DNA from: JAYSYM01 sp964543475
GTDB lineage: Bacteria; Bdellovibrionota; Bdellovibrionia; Bdellovibrionales; JAMPXM01
Reading direction: 5' to 3'
Length of the DNA: 64,000 nt
NCBI GenBank assembly: GCA_964543475.1
Contig: CAZIYJ010000001.1
Coordinates: forward strand, 806,001-870,000
Shown: piece after piece, positions 17,630 to 25,606 of the stretch
How the letters are laid out: every line of letters starts with the position of its first letter
How positions within the stretch are numbered: position 1 is the first letter of the stretch
Program-made: the position numbers and the translations under genes
Notes under the pieces: generated by a model
Databases searched by the model: none
Told to the model about the DNA's origin: nothing
Seen by the model: the letters and a program-made list of their open reading frames with translations, nothing else

Positions 17630-20600
17630 ATGATTTTTCAAAACTGTTCTAAGTCTAAAGCTCCGCGCCTACTCAGCCTTCTTGTGCTGAGTTCGCTGCT
17701 TTTGGCACCTTCGTTTTCCTACTCTAAAGATGAATCAGTTGAATCGCAGCTGCGTTTCAAAGATGGAGACGAAAACGGTAACGAAATCCGTGCTCTTAAA
17801 ACTGAGTTGTTAGTTATGCGAGCTGAAAAGCAGGCGCTCGCTCAACTCAAAAAGCTTTTAGCAAAACACAAAGGCACACGTTTAGAGCCAGAACTTCTCT
17901 CTCGAGAGGCAGAGCTTTACATGCGCCGCGCACGTACCGAGCGTTTCTTTGAGATTCATAAGAACTCTGAGCAAATACTTTCAAGCGCGCCGAAACTTGT
18001 GAAAGATGCTTCAGAAGCAAAAGAAATTAGAAAAGCAATTTCGATTTACGAAAGAATCCAACGCGATTTCCCGCGATACACCGGTATGGATCTCGTAATT
18101 TTTAATAATGCCTACGCTTATCAACAACTCGGTAACGACAAAGCGGCTGAGCAGCTTTACGTTCGCTTAACCAGTCAACATAAAGACTCATTTCTCGTTC
18201 CTGATAGTTATGTGGCTATTGGTGAGTTGAACTACACTCGAAAAAGTTTCTCTAACGCTCTCGAGAATTTCAAAAAAGTTCGATCGTTTCCGCAAGCTCG
18301 CGTTTATCCGTACAGCATGTATAAAGCAGCTTGGTCTTACTATAATATGCAGGATGCTTCTGCTGCTCTTCGAGAATTAGAAGATGTGGTGAAGTTTGGT
18401 CGAGAAGTAGCGTCGAAACAGCTCGACTCAAAGCTCGATTTACGTAACGAAGCTCTTCGTGACATGGCGCTCTTTTACAATGACGTAATGCCGCCTGAAA
18501 AAGCTGTGGCTTACTTACGCGGTCAGGCAGGGGATATCGATCCGGCGCCAATCGTGATGAGACTCGTCGATCTTTACAAGCGTCACTCTAAATATAAAGA
18601 GATCGAAATTGTTCTTAAGGATGTTCTTAAAAGTCTGAACGGTACTCCGGTGATTGCTCGTGCTCACGAAGAATTGATTTGGAATTACGAAAACGACAAG
18701 CGTCGTCCAGCTGCAGTGAAGCAGCTCGTCGACTTCGATGCTTACTGCCGAAAAGAAATCGTAGCGGCGAGCAGAAAAGTTGGCGGCAAGACTCCTGAAT
18801 GCCTAGAGAGTATCACTAGCACATCAAAGAAACTTGCTAGCCGTTGGCACTTCACTTGGAAAAAGAAAACTGCAGAGCCAGACCTGGCATCGAGCGCAGA
18901 AAAAGCTTACGAGCTTTATATCAGTCATGCATCGATCGATCGTGATGCTGATCTTCCACAGACTCGACATCAATATGCCGAGATCTTGTTCCAACAAAAC
19001 AAGTTCCGACAGGCAAGCGATCAGTATGCCCTTATTCGTCCAGTTGAAGGTAAGAAAGTAGATGCAAAACTTGTAGAAGAAAGTTCATACGCTTCTATCG
19101 TTGCACTCGAAAAGGCTGTCGATAATAAGTGGGCTGATAAAGACGAGGCTAGATTCAGAGAGCTCGTTGCCTTCTACTTAAAAAATTCTCCAAAAGCTCC
19201 TTATGCATTGGATCTTGAATTTAAACGCGCGTTCATTGCCTACGATAAAAAGCGTTACGACGAAGCAGCGGGTGACTTTAAGAAAATCGGTTGGGGACCA
19301 ACTGCTTCAGGCACGCAAGACAAAGTGGTGAAGGCGCAAGACTTCTATCTTGATATCTTGAATATCAAAAAAGACTATAAGAATCTAAAAGAGGCCTCTT
19401 CTGCTCTCTTAGCGAAAAATCAAACAGCAGATCGTACGACTTCAATTCAAAAGATCTATCGCGAAGCGTATTTCGCAGAGATTCAAGGTCTTGAAGAGCA
19501 AGGAAAACTCAAAGAGTCGATCGATGCCTACAAAAAATTCGCTCTCGAAAACAAAGGCTCGGAACTGTCGAGCAAAGCATGGTGGAATGCCAGCCAACTT
19601 CAATTCAAAGTTGGCGACGCTGAAGGTGGCGCAAATACATGTCACCAGATGATCAAGCTATTTGCTGACTCTCCGAAGGGTCAAGAGTGTCTGATGAAAG
19701 CTGCTGGCACATTTGAATCGTTTGGTCGCCTCGATTTGGCTGCGAAGGTTTTAACGGATTTAGCGACAATCGATACCAAACAGAAATCACACTGGACAGA
19801 ATTGTCAGCTGACTTCTTTGCCTTAAGCGGGGAGCGAGAGAAAGCTCGTGGATTATACTTTAAACTTGCTGACTCAGTTTCTCCTGATAAGCAGACAGTC
19901 ATTTATCAAAAGATTTTCGAGCTTTCTAAGCTAGACAATGATCGAAAGTCACTCAACCAAGTTGTTTCTCGATTAAGTGCATTGGGCATTGAGCCTTACG
20001 GAAGCGAATCGACTGTCGAGAAAGCTGAGCAATTGCTAGCGCAGGGTGATCTCACTGAAGCCTTTAACCTTTCTAAAAAGATTATTGGCAAAAGTAGTTT
20101 GCCAAAGAACTTGCTCGCGCGCGCACGTTTTGTTCAAGCGCAAATTTTAGATGACGAGTTCACAAAGCAAAGCGTGAAGTCAAAGCTTGAGCGCGTTGCT
20201 ACTGTTCTTGCAATCAAAACCGAGAAACTTGAGAAAGCGCAAAAGGCCTATCAGTCAACAATCGCTTATGGCGATCCAGAAACTTCAGTTAAGGCTATGC
20301 GTAAGCTTGCCGGCTGCTACCTTCATTTCTCTTCTGCGCTTCGAGCTCTTCAGATTTCGGGAGAAGTTTCGGAAGCTGACCTTCAGGCATTTGAAAATGA
20401 AATGGAAAAAATGGTTGTACCAATGGAAGACAAGGGTGTTGAGAGCTTAGCTCAAGCACTTGAAGCGGCCAAAAAGTTCCGCATGCATGATGGAACAATC
20501 GCAGATATTCAAAATGATCTAATTAAGGTTAATCACGGTAAACAAATGGTTGAGCGCGGGCCAGCGACAGCACCGAAAGCCTATGTTCCGAAGTTTGACT

Positions 20601-20635
20601 TCCAGATGCTCACAACAGCTGAGAGGAACTTCTAA
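17630..20635 (+). CDS. Large exported TPR protein (1001 residues) of envelope operon
   Basis: The signal peptide (SLLVLSSLLLAPSFSYS) ends near residue 32. It is followed by about 950 residues of helical repeats with many TPR-like units, for example GMDLVIFNNAYAYQQLGNDK, SYVAIGELNYTRKSFSNALE and ALDLEFKRAFIAYDKKRYDE. Such long periplasmic TPR solenoids occur in Glt-type gliding complexes. It starts two bases after the VWA lipoprotein and its stop overlaps the next ATG by one base (TAATG). Cysteines are few. No catalytic domain is visible, so a scaffold role is the reasonable reading. Confidence 0.8.
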   Translation: MIFQNCSKSKAPRLLSLLVLSSLLLAPSFSYSKDESVESQLRFKDGDENGNEIRALKTELLVMRAEKQALAQLKKLLAKHKGTRLEPELLSREAELYMRRARTERFFEIHKNSEQILSSAPKLVKDASEAKEIRKAISIYERIQRDFPRYTGMDLVIFNNAYAYQQLGNDKAAEQLYVRLTSQHKDSFLVPDSYVAIGELNYTRKSFSNALENFKKVRSFPQARVYPYSMYKAAWSYYNMQDASAALRELEDVVKFGREVASKQLDSKLDLRNEALRDMALFYNDVMPPEKAVAYLRGQAGDIDPAPIVMRLVDLYKRHSKYKEIEIVLKDVLKSLNGTPVIARAHEELIWNYENDKRRPAAVKQLVDFDAYCRKEIVAASRKVGGKTPECLESITSTSKKLASRWHFTWKKKTAEPDLASSAEKAYELYISHASIDRDADLPQTRHQYAEILFQQNKFRQASDQYALIRPVEGKKVDAKLVEESSYASIVALEKAVDNKWADKDEARFRELVAFYLKNSPKAPYALDLEFKRAFIAYDKKRYDEAAGDFKKIGWGPTASGTQDKVVKAQDFYLDILNIKKDYKNLKEASSALLAKNQTADRTTSIQKIYREAYFAEIQGLEEQGKLKESIDAYKKFALENKGSELSSKAWWNASQLQFKVGDAEGGANTCHQMIKLFADSPKGQECLMKAAGTFESFGRLDLAAKVLTDLATIDTKQKSHWTELSADFFALSGEREKARGLYFKLADSVSPDKQTVIYQKIFELSKLDNDRKSLNQVVSRLSALGIEPYGSESTVEKAEQLLAQGDLTEAFNLSKKIIGKSSLPKNLLARARFVQAQILDDEFTKQSVKSKLERVATVLAIKTEKLEKAQKAYQSTIAYGDPETSVKAMRKLAGCYLHFSSALRALQISGEVSEADLQAFENEMEKMVVPMEDKGVESLAQALEAAKKFRMHDGTIADIQNDLIKVNHGKQMVERGPATAPKAYVPKFDFQMLTTAERNF

Positions 20636-21588
20636 TGAAAAAGTATCAACTCACACTCCCATTAGTATCTTTAGTACTTGCGGGCTGCGCGACTTCAGGT
20701 CCAACAGCGGGTTCGAAGTCGGCAACAACCGCAAAAAGTGATTCGCAAGTGCAGCAGTCAAAAGTAGATGTTTACCTCCAGGGCTTAACATCTTCTCCAG
20801 TGACTGCTACCACTGATACGTGTTCAGCAGCAAAGAGTACGTCTTGGAAAACAATGGTCAGCAAAGCGGCGGCTTGTGTTCGTTCAGGTCAGTGGTCTTT
20901 GGTAGAAGAATTCGCTTATGATCTTTCGCGCTCAGACATGGATTCTCCATGGGGACTTTACTTTTACAGCTTAGCTGCAGAAGGAAGAAAAGACTATCCA
21001 CGGGCACTATGGATGATTGATGCGGCCATCAAAAAAGCTTCTCCCAAAGTTGCGCTTTTTAGGTATCAAAAAGGTCGATTGATGTGGCTCGAAAAACCAA
21101 GCGAAGCTGCTTTAAAAGAAATTGATGCCGCTGTAAAAGCTGATCCAACACTTGTCGATGGCCACGTTTTTTTAGGTGACGCTCGATTACGAAGTTGGGA
21201 CCTATCTCAAGCAGAAAGTCATTTCGCCGCAGCTCTAAGATTGAAGTCGAACCACTACGAAGCATTACGTGGATTGGCTGACGTGAAGCGATTAAAGGGT
21301 AACTTGCGTGATTCGATTCCGCTCCTTGCTCAAGCGCAGGGCCTAAAGCCCACAGACTTATCAACAAGAGTCTATTTAGCGGCAGCCTATGAACAGGAGA
21401 AGCAGCACTCTGAGGCTCTTTCGACTTACAGAAAGCTTCGCGAGTCGATGACTTCAGGTCTAATCAAAGAAAAACCAGAATTCGATGTTAATGAAAAGAT
21501 CCGTTCACTCGAGACGTTGATTGCGAAGCAATCGGTAGACCCTCGCACACCAGCTCAAAAAGACGGGCTAAAACAGGAGAAGAAATGA
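20635..21588 (+). CDS. TPR lipoprotein of envelope operon
   Basis: A 317-residue lipoprotein: MKKYQLTLPLVSLVLAGCAT gives lipobox LAGC. A Ser/Thr-rich linker of about 45 residues follows, then TPR repeats (SPWGLYFYSLAAEGRKDYPR, VDGHVFLGDARLRSWDLSQA, THYLAAAYEQEKQ-like units near the end). The general form (lipoprotein plus TPR in a glt-like operon) matches AglT/GltE-type proteins of Myxococcus; this correspondence is by architecture and position only. Overlaps the upstream stop by one base and the next gene by four bases. Confidence 0.78.
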   Translation: MKKYQLTLPLVSLVLAGCATSGPTAGSKSATTAKSDSQVQQSKVDVYLQGLTSSPVTATTDTCSAAKSTSWKTMVSKAAACVRSGQWSLVEEFAYDLSRSDMDSPWGLYFYSLAAEGRKDYPRALWMIDAAIKKASPKVALFRYQKGRLMWLEKPSEAALKEIDAAVKADPTLVDGHVFLGDARLRSWDLSQAESHFAAALRLKSNHYEALRGLADVKRLKGNLRDSIPLLAQAQGLKPTDLSTRVYLAAAYEQEKQHSEALSTYRKLRESMTSGLIKEKPEFDVNEKIRSLETLIAKQSVDPRTPAQKDGLKQEKK

Positions 21589-21833
21589 GATCCCTAATTT
21601 TGCTATCGTTAAGCCTTTCAATCGTGTTCACAACTTCGACGGTATTCGCTAAGAAAGTGAAATATCGCAAGTCGCAAGAAGTGAATTTTGATGGGTCCGA
21701 TGTTGACGGGCAGGTACGTAATCCAGATGGAGCGTATCTCGTACAAAAACGAGGCATCGACTTCGTTCCGCTCTATAAAGTCAGAAAGAATTTTGACGAC
21801 AGTATAAAGGACTCAGTGAATCACGTGAAATAA
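21585..21833 (+). CDS. Small exported protein of envelope operon
   Basis: An 82-residue protein: signal peptide MRSLILLSLSLSIVFTTSTV ending at VFA, then a 60-residue mature part with VNFDGSDVDGQVRNPDGAYL and FVPLYKVRKNFDDSIKDSV. The pattern of a short beta segment, then a R-P/N-x-G-x-Y/F stretch and a closing helix, recalls small proteins that sit beside TPR lipoproteins in myxobacterial gliding clusters, though I cannot name a family. ATGA overlap with the upstream TPR lipoprotein shows tight coupling. Confidence 0.72.
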   Translation: MRSLILLSLSLSIVFTTSTVFAKKVKYRKSQEVNFDGSDVDGQVRNPDGAYLVQKRGIDFVPLYKVRKNFDDSIKDSVNHVK

Positions 21834-21871
21834 CTAGGTTGGTTAATGGTTCATAGGGTTAAGGAGATAAA

Positions 21872-22651
21872 ATGGGTTCGCAAATGAAATTACAACTGAG
21901 TGCACTGATTCTAACTTTGGCTGTTACGGCTCCAGCTTTAGCACAGTCAAAAAAGAAGACTGAGGCCCCGGCACCTGCTCCGGCCGCTGCACCAGCTAAT
22001 CCAGACAAAGTAGATGTCACTGACATCGAAAGTAAATATTGGGCTTCAAAAGATACTGACTTTAGCGTTGTACAGAACCGCTTATTTCCGAAAGCAAAGC
22101 GCTTCGCGGTATCAGCTTCTGCGGGTCCCATCGTCTCCGATCCAAATAGCGAAGGATTTTTCTATTCAATGGATGCGTCCTACTACTTTAGTGAGCGTCT
22201 GGGAGTAGCGGCTACTTACTCGACTGCCAACCTTGAAGATAACGACAACGTTGACGCGCTTTTTAGCTCGCGCGGAGCTCGAATAGATCATAACAAGCCA
22301 CAGCAGTTTATTGGCGTCTCTGCACTTTGGATTCCGGTTTATGCAAAGGCGAGCTTTCTTAACACCAAAATTTTCTACTTCGACTTCGCAATCGCTCCCG
22401 GTATCGGCGTAGTGAACTATGAGCAGCAAATAGAAGCAGGTAACAAAAAGAAAACAGCTCCTGCTCTATCGGTCGACTTCAGTCAGCAATTTTTCTTCTC
22501 AAATCACTTTGCTGTGAGACTCGACTATCGACATAGAATATATCAACAAAATCTCGTGAACTGGCGACCGAGCGCATCTTCACCCGCTTTTGACAAAAAG
22601 CAGATTCAACACGATCAAATTTTAACTTTCGGTGCCACGTTCTTATTCTAA
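21872..22651 (+). CDS. Outer-membrane beta-barrel protein of envelope operon
   Basis: A 259-residue protein: signal peptide through ALAQS, a Pro/Ala linker (EAPAPAPAAAPANP), then a barrel of alternating amphipathic strands ending in LTFGATFLF with C-terminal phenylalanine, the signal read by the BAM machinery. The segment KYWASKDTDFSVVQNRLFPK before the first strands resembles the opening of the myxobacterial outer-membrane barrel family found with gliding genes (GltA/GltB type). AAGGAG precedes the ATG. Placed between the small exported protein and the second TPR giant. Confidence 0.78.
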   Translation: MGSQMKLQLSALILTLAVTAPALAQSKKKTEAPAPAPAAAPANPDKVDVTDIESKYWASKDTDFSVVQNRLFPKAKRFAVSASAGPIVSDPNSEGFFYSMDASYYFSERLGVAATYSTANLEDNDNVDALFSSRGARIDHNKPQQFIGVSALWIPVYAKASFLNTKIFYFDFAIAPGIGVVNYEQQIEAGNKKKTAPALSVDFSQQFFFSNHFAVRLDYRHRIYQQNLVNWRPSASSPAFDKKQIQHDQILTFGATFLF

Positions 22652-22664
22652 TTGGGAGTATATA

Positions 22665-24884
22665 GTGAGAAAACTTCTCATCGCCTCGGTCGCAACATTC
22701 GGAAGCTTAGTACTGTTAAATTCGACAGCAGCATTTGCTCGTCCGATGGATGGTAACGGCGAAGCAGTAACAACCACAGGAACTGTCACAGGTATTGGCG
22801 GAACTTACGAGACTGGTGTTCGAGTTCCTTTCTGGGAACGAACTTACGACGGTCCATTCGTGAGTGCGCCGCTCAGTCCGTCTGGTGTTCCTCAGTTTAA
22901 CATAACAAGTGTTAGCGAGATTCCTCGCTTGAAGCTTGATGTTGAGAGCTTGGTTTTCTCAAATAAATTTAATCTTGATTCAAAGTTTGAAAAGACTCTT
23001 GCAAAGTCAGCGTTTCAACCGCTTGATACGCCTCCGATGATGCCAAAGGCAGAATTGGCAGCGCTTTCTAAAGCGAGAGCAGCAGCTCCAGCTTCGATTG
23101 CGTTACTTGAGCAAGCAGTGTTCAAGCCAAAAGGCAAAGTGAGTCGCGAAGAGTTTGATCGCATTGCACTTAATCAGAAGGCTGAGCCTCCAATAGCAGA
23201 AAAGCCAGGAGTTCCTCTTTCACCTGATGAGTATAAAATTCTGAGCGGTATGCTTTTAGTTCAAAAGAAAGGCCAGTGTCCAAGCGCCATCGGTCTATTC
23301 CACGACTTGAGCCGAAAGCCTGAATACATCGCAGAGGCAAATTACTATCTTGCACGCTGCTCGAAAGAACTTGGTTTAATTACTGACTTCTTTGAGCAAA
23401 CTCAAAGAGTTGTTGCGACTCAAGATTTACATTATACAAAGCTTGCGTTTAAAGAGTTAGGCCCCGATGTTCCAAAAGAATTAGCATCTAGCTTCGGCGA
23501 AACTATGCTGAAGGCATCAAAGAACGATCAGCTAATGGATTTCGGCAAAGACTCGAGCACGGCAGGTAATGTCTATTTTGTTCTTGCAAGCTCGGCAGCT
23601 CTTGGTGAGCGTTTCCAAGAAGCCATTACGTACGCGAGTAAAGTTCCGCAGGGCCATGCGAAATATCAGATGGCGCAATACTTACTTGGTGTTTCTGAAT
23701 ACGCTTCAGGAAATAAGTCAAAAGCACTTTCTAGCCAAGAGAAGTTGTTAAGCCAACTCTCTAGCACGAAGAATACATCTGACTTCCAGGCGTTGGTTGC
23801 CTTGAACTTAGCTCGAATGTATTTCCAAGAAGGCAAATTCAAAGAAGCACAATTAACTTTCATTAAAGTTACAAAAGACAAGCCACTTTGGTTAACAAGC
23901 TTAACTGAAATGGGTTGGTCACAACTTCAATCAGGTGACTACGAGGGTGCGATCGGTAACATGTACTCGATCCAGTCTCCGTTCTTTAGAAACGTGTATA
24001 AGCCTGATAGCTACGTGATTCGTACAATCGGTTACTTAAACATTTGTCAGTTCGGTGATGCTTACCGCACACTTTCAATGCTCGAAAAAGATTATCGACC
24101 TTGGTTATCAAAGATTCTTTCTTTCCAAAAAGATAAGAAACAACATTACCAAGCGGTGAAGGCATTCCTTGCAGTCAACAAAGACCAGGACTTCGAAGGC
24201 TTGCCATCGCAAGTCGTTCGCGAGATGGCCCGCCACAAAGACTATATTAATCTTCAAACTTCTTTAAATCGGCAGATTGATGAGAAGGCGAACTATTCAA
24301 AGCTCGACGGACAAGCGAGCCAAAACTTAGCTGACGCAAAAGCAATGCTCGCCAATACAAAGGCGAAGCTTTCACAGTTAAAAGTTAAGTTGTCGGCAGC
24401 CAAGTCAAACCCTGCGCTTATGGCATCGATTGATAATATTGAAGCCGACATCAATATCGCAAACAACGACCTTGAGCGCTTCTCATTCCAAATTGATCTC
24501 TACACAATTATTCGCGGTTCACTCGCTAACTATAAAAAAGAAACTATTGCCACGGCAGATCGTCGAATGGGTTCTGTAAAAAACAAAATCGAAACCGTAC
24601 TTCAAAAGCGTTTAGTTACTATGAAAAACGACTTGATTCGCATCTTAGATAATAACGAACTTCTTCGTTACGAAACGTTTGCGGGTTCTGGCGAAAACAT
24701 TCGTTATCAAGCGGGTGGCGGCGAACAATCAAAACGTGTTCCTGCTTCGGTACTTCCTCAATCAAAATCTCTTAATTGGCAATTTGCCGGTGAGTACTGG
24801 GAAGATGAAATCGGACACTATCGTTCAACTTTAAAAAATAATTGCCCTGATAGCAAACAAGCGAGCCTCGGAGGTGCGCAATGA
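22665..24884 (+). CDS. Second large exported TPR protein of envelope operon
   Basis: A 739-residue protein starting at GTG 22665 with GGGAG upstream, 13 bases after the barrel gene. Signal peptide VRKLLIASVATFGSLVLLNS to AFA. The middle (residues ~190-500) is a TPR-type solenoid (CPSAIGLFHDLSRKPEYIAE, NVYFVLASSAALGERFQEAI, LVALNLARMYFQEGKFKEAQ). The part around 550-650 is a predicted coiled coil (LADAKAMLANTKAKLSQLKV). The stop overlaps the next ATG in ATGA. A structural, protein-binding role in the periplasm is the likely reading. Confidence 0.78.
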   Translation: MRKLLIASVATFGSLVLLNSTAAFARPMDGNGEAVTTTGTVTGIGGTYETGVRVPFWERTYDGPFVSAPLSPSGVPQFNITSVSEIPRLKLDVESLVFSNKFNLDSKFEKTLAKSAFQPLDTPPMMPKAELAALSKARAAAPASIALLEQAVFKPKGKVSREEFDRIALNQKAEPPIAEKPGVPLSPDEYKILSGMLLVQKKGQCPSAIGLFHDLSRKPEYIAEANYYLARCSKELGLITDFFEQTQRVVATQDLHYTKLAFKELGPDVPKELASSFGETMLKASKNDQLMDFGKDSSTAGNVYFVLASSAALGERFQEAITYASKVPQGHAKYQMAQYLLGVSEYASGNKSKALSSQEKLLSQLSSTKNTSDFQALVALNLARMYFQEGKFKEAQLTFIKVTKDKPLWLTSLTEMGWSQLQSGDYEGAIGNMYSIQSPFFRNVYKPDSYVIRTIGYLNICQFGDAYRTLSMLEKDYRPWLSKILSFQKDKKQHYQAVKAFLAVNKDQDFEGLPSQVVREMARHKDYINLQTSLNRQIDEKANYSKLDGQASQNLADAKAMLANTKAKLSQLKVKLSAAKSNPALMASIDNIEADINIANNDLERFSFQIDLYTIIRGSLANYKKETIATADRRMGSVKNKIETVLQKRLVTMKNDLIRILDNNELLRYETFAGSGENIRYQAGGGEQSKRVPASVLPQSKSLNWQFAGEYWEDEIGHYRSTLKNNCPDSKQASLGGAQ

Positions 24885-25513
24885 AAAAAACAATAGTATT
24901 AGTAGCTACCCTTGCACTTTGCGCAACGGCATCAGCTAAAACTGATGTGAACCAGAAGCTTGAACAGCTAAAGCAAAACCGTGAGAACAGCCAAGCGAAC
25001 CTTGATCAGTATAAGGTGAATCTTTCGATCGTTGAGCAAAACTTAGCTGAAACAGACAAGGCACTCAAGAATCTTGATGTGCAGGAGAAGTCTGTGACCA
25101 AGCAGCAAGGCGAAGCAATGAAAGGTAAAACCGGAGTTGAGAGCTCACGAAAACAACTTCAAACTTTTATCAATGGTGAGCAAACTAAGCTAGCCGAAGA
25201 GAAAAAGCAGATTGCCGATCTTCAGAAGGCTATGGAACAGCTCCAAGCTAACGTTCAAAAAAGAGAAGCGAACGTTGCTGAGTATCAGAAGAAGTTGAGT
25301 GAGGTTGACGGTGAAATGGCGTCGTTCCAAGAGCGTAACCAATCGATCGTTGAGCTTACTGCCGCCATCAAAGCGAAGAAACAAGATGCTTTAGCATCGA
25401 AGAAAGATTTAACTGCGAAGCGAGCTTCTTATGCCGCTGAAGTTGAGAAGTGGAAGAATCAGGTTCGCACCAGCGACCGCGCCTACTCGAACTTCAAAAG
25501 CTTAAAAGACTAG
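24881..25513 (+). CDS. Exported coiled-coil protein of envelope operon
   Basis: A 210-residue protein with signal peptide MKKTIVLVATLALCATASA. The mature part is almost entirely predicted coiled coil, rich in K, E, Q and A with heptad spacing (KLEQLKQNRENSQANLDQYK, AMEQLQANVQKREANVAEYQ). Last gene of the seven-gene operon, overlapping the second TPR giant by four bases. Periplasmic coiled-coil proteins can span or brace the envelope. Just after the stop an AT-rich hairpin AGTTTT/AAAACT (25516-25535) could end the transcript weakly. Confidence 0.75.
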   Translation: MKKTIVLVATLALCATASAKTDVNQKLEQLKQNRENSQANLDQYKVNLSIVEQNLAETDKALKNLDVQEKSVTKQQGEAMKGKTGVESSRKQLQTFINGEQTKLAEEKKQIADLQKAMEQLQANVQKREANVAEYQKKLSEVDGEMASFQERNQSIVELTAAIKAKKQDALASKKDLTAKRASYAAEVEKWKNQVRTSDRAYSNFKSLKD

Positions 25514-25606
25514 TTAGTTTTGCATTAGTAAAACTGTTCAGTGGTGATTTCTCCACAATCTTTGAATTGAGTAAAGGTTGTTCGAACTCTAAAACCATTC
25601 AATCGA

